NCBI GenBank assembly: GCA_030704615.1
Contig: CM060731.1
Coordinates: 54,420,221-54,484,220 of the forward strand
Length of the DNA: 64,000 bases
DNA from: Takakia lepidozioides
Taxonomy: Eukaryota; Streptophyta; Takakiopsida; Takakiales; Takakiaceae
Direction of reading: 5' to 3'
Each line of letters starts with the position of its first letter. Positions within the stretch are counted from its first letter, which is position 1. The translations under genes and the position numbers were made by a program. Under the pieces are notes generated by a model. That model had not been told where the DNA came from. It searched no databases and saw only the letters and a list, made by a program, of their open reading frames with translations. Below are positions 1-12,196 of this stretch, piece after piece.

Positions 1-1029
1 ATGGCACTCGCAAATCTGTAGCTCAAAAATGTTCTTCATGCAACAGAAGATTGAAGTGAAACGTGCCCATCGGTGAGCTCATAGTTTATAAACTTTTAAA
101 GAACCCCAAAAACGTAAGAGTGAGCTGCTTGAACTGAATTCACAATATTACAGAGCATTCAACGTTCCCGGTCATATTCAACAGACAAGACAAATAATTC
201 CATGTAATACTCCATGCTTTGGTATCATGCTGCAGAGTATTAGAAAATTGTCGTTGCACTGTAAATACTCTACAACTCTTTACAGTACTGTAAGCTTCCT
301 GTCTGCGTCAATCCAATGCGTTGCTTGCATTGACAGTAAATGTTGAATTACATGTACATATGCTAGCTCGGTGCTTATATGCAGTACATCCTTCAAGGGG
401 CTTTCAAATCTCTCAAAAATTTCAAGTATCACCAGTTACAGAGCAAGTTCACGAAGATAATTTACGTTCTGTGACCAAAACATCCCTCAAGATTGGAGAC
501 TGTCAACACACGCACCACCCAAAACCTTACAGCATGCATATCAAATCAACTAGATATCTCCATCATGAAATCTCACTGAGAAGCTTTGAATCGACTAGAA
601 ATATGGCTGCCGAGGCTTTATTTCGGTACTTCTAGGCAGGAGCTGGAAGATTGTAGAATTTTCCAACATACTCGAGGAGTCTGAAGGCATAGATGTCAAT
701 ACAGTGCTCTGCAAAAGCTTCAAAAAAGTATGTGTCGACATGTAAATCCACTCATGTGGAATCTAAAGGTGACAGTATGCAGCACCGGCCAGCTGCATGT
801 AGCGAGGACATTAATATAAGCAGTCAGCAGATGACTCATTTTGAGAGTATATGTACTAGTTAGAGCATCTTTCACTGGGCTCTTAGTAGGGTTGGAACCT
901 CGTGACTCAAATGAGTCGACGGAGGGGTTTCCGGCGGCGTCCCCTCTTGCGCGTATCTGATATGAGAGACTTCGGCCAATTGTCCAAAAATGAGTGTACA
1001 GCTGCTTTGAAGGTCGAAGGAAGCTATGG
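1..1029. other. No gene recognised
   Basis: AT-rich sequence with only short open frames that lack codon structure or a recognisable motif. No RNA gene or repeat was seen. Confidence 0.5.
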
Positions 1030-1659
1030 CTAATTCCAAGAAATTTCGGTTTTAAGCAGAAGACCTGAGAAAGATAACATGACTGATCCTAAAAGAGAAT
1101 CTGGATCTGGCGCATGAGCGACCAGACAAGGGATAGATGACTGATTCGATGAAGCTGGCGCACTCTTTGTCTTCTTCCGCCTGGACCGTCGTGTTTTCTT
1201 CGTCTTCTCTTGATCGGCCTGCAGTACGTCTTCGTGTAGCTCTTCACACTCTCTAAAATCTTGCAAAATTGGAGTCATCCTATCATTCAGCTGGCTTACA
1301 TTCGGGAAGAAGCTCTCCGATTTCATCTGCTCCATCGCTGCCGGCGCTCTTATCACTGCTAGAAGACGAGGATGCCTGATGGATGGGCATACTCTAACAG
1401 TAATGCACGTAACCCCTGCTTTCCGGAACACCCACAGCCTCCGATTGTCCAGGCACCATAGTTACACCCCATACCTGATGACGTGGAGCTCTGGAAAGGT
1501 AGAAGCCGTCCACTTTCCGTTTGTGAGGTTGTCGCGGGCATGATCTATGCGAGTGTTCTGGTGCGGGGCTTTGAATGTTAAGCCAATTTTCTGTTGCGTA
1601 AATCGCAAGTCTCTGGGGTTAACCTGGAATTTGACCGTCTTGCAGTACGACCTCTTCAC
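1030..1659 (-). pseudogene. Decayed 'DNRRLW' domain gene, copy 1
   Basis: The minus strand reads, across three frames, a domain that also occurs at 4826-5172: an N-terminal block with VNPRDLRFTQQKIGLTFKA, then FPELHVIRYG, then CLDNRRLWVFRKAG followed by ITVRV, HPRL and MKSESFFPNV. The core LDNRRLW motif lies in a frame that also contains an in-frame stop just upstream, so at least one frameshift or a lost intron separates the first and second blocks. A lysine/arginine-rich tail (EKTKKTRRSRRKKTKS) follows and could be a nuclear signal. LDNRRLW-type motifs occur in small uncharacterised eukaryotic and bacterial proteins. The function is unknown and I do not assign one. The second copy in opposite orientation supports a real coding origin. 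Confidence 0.5.
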
Positions 1660-4600
1660 TGGAAATCTTTAAATCTGCAATGCAAGCGAAAATCCAAGTA
1701 CATGTATGTGAAAGAGATTAGTGGGTTCGCCTCTCAAGATCATCAGATTACCGATAAAACATTTACATGATCTCTGAAACCACTGCGAGATGTTCTCGAA
1801 TCAGTCGGCTTTGCACATGTGACATGTACAAATTTACATGTAGTTTCCAAGCTTAGTCTTTAGTACAAGTGTTGTACTAGTTATAGGGTTTCACGAGGTG
1901 TCATACGCCTTTTCAGGCACCAAAGTTTCCAAAGAAAATTCCTCTACTGTAAGCCATTAACTAGTGGTCAGCACCGGTTTGAATAAGTAACCACATAGCC
2001 ATAGAGACTACATACATACACACAGTTGTCTCTGCGTGTGATGTGAGAGAGAGAGACAGATCCTCCATGACCCTCTATCAATCTCAGAATAAAGTACTGT
2101 AGGCCTAGACAGTCGGAGGAAGTGGAACTTGCGTTGTGCAGGTGCATTGAGCTCTTCAAATTGCAGCTGTAATCGGGAAAACCAACATACTTCAGCTGGG
2201 GGATGAATTCACCATAGCCGGCCAACCCAACTTACGTCTCCGAGCTCAGTTTATTTAACAAGCTCCCATTTCCTGCAAATATGGGGAGGGCAATGTGGTA
2301 ATAAAGAACACTGCCATACCCCCTGATCCGTGTTCCAAATGCGCCGTCATTTAGCTTTTGTGACTCAAAGAGCACTAGTTAACGACTTGTAATCCAATGG
2401 ACCAGACTGGGAAGAGGTAGAAGAAATTAAGCATGAATTCAGATATGGAGACCGATCTTCATATTTATGAGCTGCCCTAGGATATATTGAAAATCAGCTT
2501 GTGGTAGGTGCATATGATTAGATTATACATGAACTGCATAGAATTGATGGACGAATATGCCTCAAGTACCTTGCTATTCATGCAGTTTTCTACCTTCCCA
2601 CGAAAACTGGAGATCAGTCGCAATCTGTTGTCAAGAAATTCTGCACAAGTGCATGCATAATGATTCAGTCGGCTAATGTCAAGCATTGGATCATCAAACT
2701 CATAATTAAAGCTGTAACATCACTTTAAACCTGGCAATGATTCAATGAACACCTAGGTAAAGAAATCACCACATATACCCCTCAATGAGCCTGCTACACA
2801 TGTTTTGATTTTCCAAGTTAGGAAACCTACTTGCAGCAGAGGTTTCCTTGGTGATGTACAATCGCTGCTGACGGCTCCGTGCAAATTGTTGGCTGTGGAC
2901 ATCTGTTCATAAATTCATTGGATTCAGTAAATCATCTTTGACGCAATTTTAATACTTAACATGTTTCCATTTTTTCAGGCTGCATACAATAGATTCATGA
3001 TTCATCTCGCTTTTGCAATTGTTCGTTCATTTCTTTCCTTTCTCCAGAGGCTTGAATGTCGTTACTACAGTCACAGCATTCAACACCCCAAAATTGATAA
3101 GGGATCCAAAGCTCTCCTACTTACATTTGTGTTGTTGATACTTGATACCAATCTGGCATTTACGACGTTGTGATGGGCTCGTTAGGCTAGGACAAACGTA
3201 CAAACCCCCATGACAAGACACGTGTACCTAGTACCGGACAGCTCTGTAATGCATAAGGCTGGTACCTATAGTATTGATCACGCAGATTAAACTGCACGTC
3301 TTGAATATCAGATTGCACAGCCAAATGCACCAAATGCAGTCATCAAGACCCAACTTGTTTGCACTTCTACACAGAATCTGGACTGGACACTGCAATCTCA
3401 AAAGCCATTTACCATCTCAAGTTTGTGCGACCTCGGACATTTCACGTTCCTGCACAAGTTCCTCCTCGTACAGTCATGTGCACTTGAAAATTTGAAAGAC
3501 ATTCATTTTGGGGAAGGACCCACAGAATCAAGCCAAGTAGCTTTGTTCCCTGCTATTAATTCGACCTGGCAATTCGGAATCCTGCAAGGACAGACGTCCG
3601 GGTCGAACACTGTAGGCGGCGTCATCACTGCAGACGCTGCCGCAGGTTTAATGCCGTCGTGAACTCAGGCGTATATTAACATATTAACCAAGCACACTGG
3701 CACCACGGACGATCTTTCAGTGCTCTGCAGTACACACGCCCTTCTAAGTTCTTATCAAATTGGATCTCTGTTGGTAGGCTGGCTCTACAGTCTCACGACT
3801 CAGCTCCTTGTAGTGAGGAGGCCTTTCTATATTCCACACGTGAATCTTTGCTAAACATGCTGCAACTGGGACTCTATCGGGAGAGTCGCCCCTCAGTTGC
3901 CCCTGGAATTTCTGTTCTGAAATAAATCATTGGATTGTGCTCCTGGTTTAATTGAAGATTGACAAGTTGTAAGTATTGCACAAGAGCTTACAATGTGCAA
4001 CCTGTGGGGTGGCTGCAATAATGAGGTGATTGCTGAAGATCGCTTGTGCAGAACAGGGTAATGGGCACAAGTTTAGTGGAATGTTTCATTACGCCATTGA
4101 GGCTTACACAGGTAACTCGGTAATTTTGACGCAAGTCAAGCATTATAAGTCGCTTATAAATGCAAGACAGCTGCCTGCCGAGGGCATATAAGATTGATGT
4201 CAACTTCTAAATAATTCTCTTGCACATTTGTTGTTACCCACTGCTTCTGCAATGGCGAATGATGTGCCGCATGATCGATGTGGCCAATTTTTTTTAATGG
4301 TTCGGTAGCTGTTTGTCGGCACAGAGGGATTACAAAAGGACAGCGTTTTCATGTTAAATTTCATGCATGCTTAAAGGACCAAAAACAAGCAGCATTGGGA
4401 CGTAGATGTATTTGTGGCATGCATATATATGATAAACCCATTCTTCGAGCTCAATCCAAGCTTCACATGTAGTGTGCTATTGGTACTACCAGTACTTACG
4501 CATTGCACCTTGCAACATGTCTACATGTACATCCTGCTTGCTTCTTGAAGCTAAGATTAGTGGCTTTGTTATTTCTTTTCAGCTGCCAGTGTTCTTGTCC

Positions 4601-4800
4601 TCAACTAGCGCTTTGAAGCTCAGAGGAATCAAGTTGCCAATACACTGCAAGTGGGTATCGCTTTGATCACCTGATCATGGTAGTTAAGATGGATGAAGTT
4701 AAGGTTGAATCACGAGTTGATTTTCTGAGTTCTCGTGGTGAATGATACCAAATACTTGTGCAGAACTTTGCTAAGAACTGAGCAAGTTCACGAGGAAGGG
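1660..4800. other. No gene recognised
   Basis: About 3.1 kb between the two opposed DNRRLW copies. It holds only short frames without recognisable domains. No terminal repeats or RNA genes were seen. Confidence 0.45.
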
Positions 4801-4825
4801 TACAAAACATGAGGTATGTTCAAGT

Positions 4826-5172
4826 GGATCCGAATTATATTCGTTTCACCCAAGATAGCATCGCTCTGAAATTCAAGGCCGCGCATCGACGATGCTGTCA
4901 ACAAGATATTATGTGGACAGTGGTCCGCTTCCACTTTCCCGAGCATCTCCGTCGTCGACCTTGATGGCGTGCTATGGTCTTTGGATAACCGTAGGTTGTG
5001 GGTGTTTCGCAAAGCGAGAGTGAGCAGCATTACTATTAAGTTGTCGGCTAACTTGAATCACCCCCGCCTTGAGGCATTGAAGATCAATCCCGCACCGAGG
5101 GAGGCGATGAAGTCGCACCGTTTCTTCCCTAAGGTGCGAGGTGAAGTGAAAAAGGAATGGTCGGGTTATTGA
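4826..5172 (+). pseudogene. Decayed 'DNRRLW' domain gene, copy 2
   Basis: Plus-strand homologue of the copy at 1030-1659. It reads VDPNYIRFTQDSIALKFKA near 4830-4885, loses frame and meets stops around 4950-4985, then continues SLDNRRLWVFRKARVSSI and NHPRLEALK, PAPREAMKSHRFFPKV, and stops at 5170-5172. Block order and spacing match copy 1: RFTQ block, FPE motif, LDNRRLWVFRKA, HPRL, MKS-FFP-V. The reading frame is interrupted between the first and second blocks, as in copy 1, so either both are pseudogenes or both keep a short unrecognised intron there. It lacks the basic C-terminal tail of copy 1. Function unknown. Confidence 0.5.
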
Positions 5173-5174
5173 AA

Positions 5175-5534
5175 ACACTGACTTAGGACAGACTTGAGTT
5201 AGTCAAGAGATGCCAGAAGATCTTTACTCATAACTAAGTCACAAATCTAGCAAGCCTCATGCGCTCTGCATGGAATTGAGATACAACTACCCTGTAGTGT
5301 GTGACACTAAATATGCAACGAGTATGCAACCCTCAACACCGAAAAATGATTAAGTAACGCAGGAAACGAAGAGATCGGTGCTTAGCTATGAGTAAGTGTA
5401 GATCGTAGTGATGAGTAACTGGAGATGGTGAGAGAGAGTGCTAACTTATGAGTAAGGCCGATCTGCAGTATTTTGAAGTACATATCCTACTGTCCTACGT
5501 GCACACTAGCCAAGGTAACTAGATACTTTCTACA
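5175..5534 (-). repeat. Probable 3' LTR of the copia element
   Basis: On the minus strand a purine-rich stretch (GAGTGGGAG, 5535-5543) is followed directly by TGTAGAAAGTATC starting at 5534. This is the usual polypurine-tract/LTR junction, placed just beyond the end of the copia RNase H region. The far end of the LTR is not defined, because no second LTR copy exists in the window to compare with. Confidence 0.4.
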
Positions 5535-8500
5535 CTCCCACTCAGTGAGTATTGTCTGCAGACAAAACGAGCTGTAAAGTCCAGATGGAAAGTGATCAAC
5601 CTCCCACTGCTTCCGCTGCGGGCAAGGTAGTCAGGCCAAGTAGCATGCAAAGTTTCTGAAATCGATCAGCAGGGAACGCTTTAGTGAATAAATCTGCGAG
5701 TTGCTCTGTAGTGGCAACATAAAGGTACCAAGAAGCTGATGCTCTATGATGAAATGGTACCGGACATCAATATGCTTTGTCCTCTTGTGGAATTCAGGAT
5801 TATGCACGAGCCGAATGGAACTTTGCTTGTCGCTGAAGAGTTTGGTTGGTTGCAGCTGATGAAATCCAAGGTTGGTTAGTAAGCGACGTAACCAAACTAC
5901 TTCCTTCGTTGCCATGCTCGCAGCCACATATTCAGCCTTTGTAGTGGAGCTAGCAACATAGGCTTGTTTGCGACTACACCAAATGACAGGACCTTGGTTC
6001 AGAAGTATGACACAGCCACTTCTTGATTTGCGATCTGTAACATCCCCCGCGTAATCAACATCCGCATAAGCCTGTATGAGATTTGTGCCAGTGTTCCCAT
6101 CATAGCATAAAGCCAACTTAATAGTGCCAGACAGATATCTGAAAATCCGTTTGACTGCAAGGTAGTGGGACCTTCGTGGTTTGGAGGAGAATTGGCCACT
6201 GTGTTAATTGCATAAGTTATGTCCGGACGGCTACCCATTTGAGCAAATTGCAAGCTCCCAACTGCTTCTGCATAGGGGAAAGATGGGTCTGAGTCCTCAA
6301 GAATATATGAGGTGTCATCAAGCCGAATGTTAGGGTCCGCTGGAGTGGCGATAGGAGTGCAATGGTCAAAGCCAAATCGTTTCAGAATTCTCTTGACGTA
6401 GAGGGATTGATCAATCCATAAGAGCTTGTGGGCACGATCTCTGATGATGTGCAGACCCACGTAGATATCAGCACTAGATGTAGAAACTTGAAATTCCCGT
6501 TCCATGTGTGATATCATACCTTGGAGCTTGTCTGACTGTATGCAACATCCCAAACCATCATCAACAAAAAGCGTTGTAATGAGGAGGGGTGGGTGCCTAG
6601 TGGAGTAGACACAAGGATCGGCCTCCGGGGGGTGCAAATCATACGAAATGAGGAAATAGTGAAATTTCTGGTTCCATACCCTCGATGATTGCTTCAGCCC
6701 ATAGAGGCTCTTCCGTAGATGACAAACCTTGCATTCTTCTCCAGGTGTAATAAAGCCTTCGGGCTGCAGCATGTATATATCTTCCTCTAGCTCCCCGTAT
6801 AGAAAAACCGTTTTGATGTCAAACTGCACGATATGCATATCCTGCTGAGCAGCAATGGAGAGCACGGCGCATATGGACTCATATTTGACAACTGGAGAAA
6901 CTGTTTGCTCATAATCAACACCATACTGTTGACTGTATCCCTTAGCCACAACCCTAGCCTTGTACTTAGCAATTTCTTCCGTAGAGGTTGTCTTGATTCT
7001 ATATACCCACTTACAGGGAATAGTTTTGCGACCAGGTGGTAAGTCTGTCAAAACCCAGGTCTCATTTGTGATCAGGGAGTGAAACTCTTCGCTCATTGCC
7101 TTTTTCCACTCGTGTGAGAGAGAGCAGCTCATAGCTTCTGTAAAGGTGTGAGGTTCCTCTGGTATGTCATCGCTCTCTACAATACCTGCAAAAGAGCTCA
7201 CATAGAAATCTTGGAGTTTCAGAGGTGGTCCTCGAAGCCTCTGTGGCCTTGCAGTGTGTTGCTCAATTGGATGCTCAATAGAATGGTCAACATCAGCTTG
7301 TTGATTAGGAGGATCTTGCTCGCCTGTAGCAAAAACATGTGCAGTGTCTTGAGCAGGTAGATCCTCTTGTTGTTCAGTTATAGCAGCAACCTGAGCAAGT
7401 GGACTAGGCTCGTGCACTACATTACCGGTGTGTAGGTCGATAAATGTAGGATGGGGTACAACGTCAAAGAATGGGGCACCCGACAATTCAGCTTTGTTCG
7501 TTGACTCCTGGGGTGATGAAAGTTCATAAAAAATGATGTCACGGCTGATCACGATTCGCCGTCTTTTAACGTCCCAGAGACGGTAACCTTTGAGTGCAAG
7601 CAGTATCCAACAAAAACTGTCTTCAGGCTCTTAGAATCAAGCTTCTTTCTCTGTTCTTTGGAGAAATGCATATATGCAGTACTTCCAAAAACGCGCCGGT
7701 GATCAACTGTTGGTTTTTGACCTGTCCATAATTCATATGGAATAACGCCGTTATGCACTCTTGATCCTGAGCGATTGAGCACATAAGCTGCGGTCTGGGC
7801 TGCCTCCCCCCAATACTGCAAGCTTAGTCTTTTGGCATGAAGCATGCTTCGCATGAACTCAACCAGAGTTCTATTTTCCCGCTGAGCTCTTCCATTTTGC
7901 TAGTATGGGGTTGTTGTCTCATGGCAAATTCCAACATCGTTCAAATACTTGGAAAATGCATTGCTCAAATATTCCCCACCTCGATCACTTCGGAGCTTGG
8001 TAATTCGATTTCCTGTCTCTCTCATAACTGTTGTTTCAAGTCGCTTGAAGACATCAAACACTTCAGATTTGTTGCGGATGCAATAAACAAATCGGTACCC
8101 AGAAAAATCGTCCTTAAAAATGACAAAATACCGGGCCCCTCCAAATGAGTTGACACTCATGGGCCCGCACACATCAGTGTGAAAAAAGTCGCCTGCCTTC
8201 TGTGCTCGGAGAACAGGTGAGCGAACAGGGAATGGTTGCCTATGGTTTTTTCCAAGAGCACATCCTTCACAAAGACTTGGCGAGTCTGCACTTTTGGTCG
8301 CAAGTTGCAACCCAATGACCACGTTGGTTCTCGCCATTTGCAAGATCATGTTTGCATTCACATGCCCAAAACGCTCATGCCAAATGGTTAAGCTTTTGGC
8401 AGTTTGTGTTCTCCCACTGGCATTCGAATCAGGGCTTGTTGCAGCAACATTTGCTTCGGCTGTAGGTTTCACTACTTTGAGCTGGAGTTCATACAACTTG

Positions 8501-8943
8501 TCTGATCGAACTCCAGTGAGCACAACTTTCCCTTGCCCATCATGGCTTGTTAAAAAACATACCGCTCGTTTGTAGGTTGTTACAAATCCTTTGTTAGCTG
8601 CTCGACCGACTGGAAACAAATTCTTTTTGAGCTGTGGCACGTAAAGAACTTGTGACATGGTCCTCTTCTCCCAATTGCCAACTAGGCATTGAATGTTGAT
8701 ATCGCCTACACCACAGACCCAGAGCCTTCGATCATCAGCGATCATAACAGGCCATTTTTCGGGAGGCACTTCCTCCAATTTGCTGAACCACGCTAACTTA
8801 TCTGTCATATGCTCAGTACCGCCGCCATCTGCGTACCAGGTGTCATCGCAAGAGTGCTTCTCCTCCATACATCCTTCTTGCTCTAGTAGACAAGCAGGAG
8901 GTTGTTGTGGAGATCCCTTCAGAGACGCCATTCGAGTCCCCAT
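5535..8943 (-). mobile_element. Ty1/copia retrotransposon, 5'-truncated
   Basis: Minus-strand element with copia gene order: protease remnant, GAG-pre-integrase, integrase, reverse transcriptase, RNase H, then a polypurine tract and LTR start. Nothing upstream of 8943 resembles gag, a primer binding site or a 5' LTR, so the 5' part is missing. Several stops and frameshifts show it is inactive. No target duplication can be called. Confidence 0.85.
5596..8943 (-). pseudogene. Copia pol polyprotein, broken
   Basis: Order on the minus strand: a protease-like WYADGGGTEHMT (the usual D-S/T-G is D-G-G); a GAG-pre-integrase zinc region with HERFGHVN and CEGCALGK; an integrase core with HTDVCGPM, LRSDRGGEYLS and QNGRAQREN supplying the D, D and E; reverse transcriptase with FDIKTVFLYGEL and FVDDG; and RNase H with SGCVILLNQG and STTKAEYVAAS. 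Lesions: an in-frame TAG at 7900-7902 just before the integrase Glu block, and frameshifts near 7585 (after integrase), near 6195 (end of RT) and near 5730 (end of RNase H). The last frame ends at 5596-5598. Gag is absent. In a living element this would be cleaved to copy RNA into DNA and integrate it. Confidence 0.85.
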
Positions 8944-10100
8944 TCATTATTGGCTTACGTCTAAGTCATGGACTTCCATGGTTTATGTCACAATATCGAT
9001 CCAAAAGTTATGGACTTACATGACAAACAAATATGCATGCATGTGGTCTGAGAATGTGTTACTGGCTGCTGTCGGCATCTTCTTCCCTGTTCAGCTGTCT
9101 TGAAGGGTTTGCATGGTATTTATCCTGGGGTTGCATTCAGAAGAATACCCACTACATAAATAAAGAGTCAAAAATCCGATGTGTATATGATTTTGCATGT
9201 ACATCCTGATCTACAGAACTTGCAGGTAGGTTTTGAAGTGGTAGCACTTTGAAGAGTGTACATCGAACGTCCATTACAGACTACTTACTGCTGAACGTGC
9301 TCAGTCATAGTCTTTTAGGTTGCTTGTTCTTGGAGCTAAATTATGGTTCCCTCACGGTGATTCGCTGCTGGTGGCCACCGCTCCGCTGTGACTACTTACT
9401 TTACAGTGCAACACTCACAAGTTGATCATTTTGATGAAATCGTAGGGGTCTATAGGGCCCTCTAGTTGCGGATGCGGTCCTATAGTCGCGCACCACTTTG
9501 GGTTCTATGAAGTGTGGACTGTATTCCTATTAAGTTGCTTCTCAAATACTTCATAGTTATGCCAGGACTTCAGATTTTGGGGTTTATTGGCCCTCCTTCT
9601 CAAGGCAGGACTATGCAAAGGGTTCAGCCGCTTTTGACGCATTGCCGTTTTTCTTTCTTTCTTCGATTTACTCTTCCAATTCCATCGAAACAGTTGCCAC
9701 CAGGACATTCTGTTCATATTTGTAATGAATGACATGCTATGGATGAACAGTTTCATGGTCCGTAGGTCTGGAGTTCAACTTCTTGTGCATGCCATAAGTG
9801 AGGATATTACCCTGCGTGCCACCCGGGTGATTCAGGGCTCAAATCCTGTTACTGCAATATTTATTAATAAACATTGTGTGATCTTCGAGATTTTCACTAT
9901 CTATTCATAATTACTAGAGAGCAGGGCTTGCATGAATTGCATGCATTTGTTAAACAACTCTCTCTTTTCGAAGTTGTAAATGTTACAAGTAAGTGCCACA
10001 GTTATGTCAGATTGGCATTTGTGTGGAGGGCAGGGTTTGTAGAGCTTGCTTGCCACATAGCCGCCTTCTGATTGGCCCTGAGGAGGCTAGCTATGACGCG
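8944..10100. other. No gene recognised
   Basis: Only short frames, none with a recognisable domain. A short imperfect direct repeat (a TATGGACTT core) is near 8970-9030. Confidence 0.4.
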
Positions 10101-10107
10101 GTAGCGT

Positions 10108-10129
10108 GGCTCCGTATGCATACGGAGCC
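10108..10129. repeat. Perfect 22-bp palindrome
   Basis: An uninterrupted self-complementary 22-mer centred on TATGCATA with GGCTCC/GGAGCC ends. It lies 300 bp from a second inverted repeat that also contains a GGAGCC motif (10432-10494). The pair may be the remains of a foldback element. Confidence 0.7.
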
Positions 10130-10431
10130 CTACTAGCCCTACTACAGGCCTCCAGCATCGGGACCACCTCCCGTAGACCCCATCTGCTTAAGTATCTTGC
10201 GCGATGGTAGACTACGAGCAATCGATATGGGACAATGCAGAACCAATGCAATTATGATTTACAACCTACCTGCTGTTACTTATACCTACCTTCTAGGTGG
10301 TATTAGAACGAAAACTAGTGCAAATGAATGGTAAGAAACCCTAAAAGCTTATCAGGTAGGTTGAAAGTGGGTAAGTTGGTAGCGGCTTGCAAGCTGCCCT
10401 CTACTGCTACGTCATATAGTGCCTACGTGTC

Positions 10432-10494
10432 GCCCTGCTACTGTTAACCGCGGCTCGGTATATATGGAGCCCCTACTATTAACAGTAGCAGGGC
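10432..10494. repeat. Inverted repeat, 16-bp perfect arms
   Basis: Arms 10432-10447 and 10479-10494 are perfect reverse complements (core CCTGCTACTGTTAA) around a 31-bp loop. It could be a MITE-like foldback or a cruciform-forming site. No coding sequence is associated. Confidence 0.7.
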
Positions 10495-10499
10495 TCCTC

Positions 10500-11790
10500 A
10501 CAACCACTATCTAGTCCATTGCAATGGGAAACCTCCCGCCCTCCCTGAGTTCCAATCCTTGTACAATGCTTCAGAAAGTACGAAGGAGTCCTAAGATCAA
10601 TAAACTTATAGGTTCAAATTTCCTAGGAGATAAGGATGATGATGAGGATAACTACGATAAGGAATTGAGCGGAGGAGGCAGTGGAAATCCCCCCCAAGGA
10701 AAAAAAGAAAGAAGCATCCCCTCGAGATGGTGCCTCCCAGATCGTATCACTCATTGATGTTCAACCGCGCCGTGGGTCCGGACCATTTATTGACAGGCTG
10801 ATATACTTCCCCCAGCCCATCACTTCCAAACCTCCAAGTCGACCAACTTTTCTCTCTGGTTGGATGCTCTAAGGGGATGGGCCATCAGAGAAAGGGAAGG
10901 GGGTTGTTATGTCAAAAGAGGCAGAAGTGTAGATAGACAAGAGTATCTGATATGTCAAATCCTCTAGATGCCATTTACTGCAATAGATTGTGAGCTGAAA
11001 TTTTAGAAAACCCAGAGTTGAGAAAAAAACTCTTGCAAACCACAAGTTGACCACGTATGTGACGACCAGATTGATTATTTGGATTCAGGATTACAAATCA
11101 AGGTCTATCCTGGTCTCCATGGGGCAAAAAATATATATATATGTCTCCAAATGGAACTGAATAAATTGTTGTCATTGGGTGTGGTTGGTGGCTCCTACCA
11201 TGTTTGAGGCTGTATCCCATTGCAACCACCCAAAATGACACTACAAAGAGGTCTATAGCCAGAATTGGCATTTTTTGTCTAATTTGGAGGGAAAGTGACA
11301 TACCTGGGACAAAATTGATTGGCAGGAAAAAAATGTTTGGCCAAAGCAAAAACATTAGAGGTTTGATTCATTGAAAATGACATTTCGTTCCCAGAAAAAT
11401 ATTTAGCGTTCTTAATCAGTGGTAAGATGTTCTAATCTATTATTATTATTATTTTTAAAAGAGAAAGGGGACAGAGACCCTTTTAATCAAAATAAATTTT
11501 TAAAATGGTTCACAAAAAGGTGGAAAAAATAACCACCAGGGAGGCCGTAGGGCTAATAGAGGGGATCTTCCCCGTAACCATAGCCTATCTGAAGAGGTAA
11601 GAAAACCGAGGAAGGAGAAGACAGATGGTGTAACGAGTTGAGAAGACGGGGAGAACAGTGCCAAAGAGAATGCTGATAAGCAGCAAAATTATCCAAGCCT
11701 AGAGTGACTAAGCCACTAATCTTTTATATGTTAGTAGAGGTGAGAAATATGCATGAACTTGTTAGGTTCATTTTCACGGATGAATCTATG
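10500..11790. other. No gene recognised
   Basis: AT-rich intergenic DNA. The stretch near 11460-11560 (an AAAAGGGGACAGAGACCC-like start with A-rich tracts) resembles the stretch near 36375-36450 and may be a decayed SINE tail. Confidence 0.35.
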
Positions 11791-11794
11791 TAGG

Positions 11795-11995
11795 TCTTTT
11801 ATTTTTTATTTTTTAAAATATTTTTAAAGGGAAACACCTGGGAGCGACAGCTCACAAATCAGGCCCCTTGATAGAGAGAGGAGAAAATAACCTCTCAGTA
11901 ACCTCACCGGAAGACTTTCAGATGCTACACTGCGCAGGGAAGGGGGAGCCTCCGGATGGCACTCAGTGCACTTTACCAACTGAGCTACTGACTGT
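11795..11995 (-). mobile_element. tRNA-like SINE candidate
   Basis: The minus strand starts with a good RNA polymerase III A box (TAGCTCAGTTGGTAAAGTGC, 11969-11988). About 170 nt later it ends in an A/T-rich tail (11795-11830). A convincing B box was not found, so it could be a degenerate SINE or a chance tRNA-like head. It cannot be a functional tRNA: no cloverleaf or acceptor stem follows. Confidence 0.4.
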
Positions 11996-12196
11996 TAGTA
12001 GGTCTGTAATCTCAACACCAATCCAAGTTAGTGGTAAATAAGAGCAAATTTCCGTAGTGGGCCATAGAAGAAGAGAGAGCGCAGCAAACAAGTAATTGGG
12101 CTACAAGATTCTTTCTTTATAGAGGATGATGAAGGTGTCTTGATAAAACTAGCTAGATGTCTTGGGAGGTGAACAAATCTCTCGAGTACAATTAGG

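Noticed and set aside
11960-11995. Functional tRNA gene
   Set aside because: Only an A-box-like head is present; no acceptor stem pairing, anticodon arm or B box could be built.
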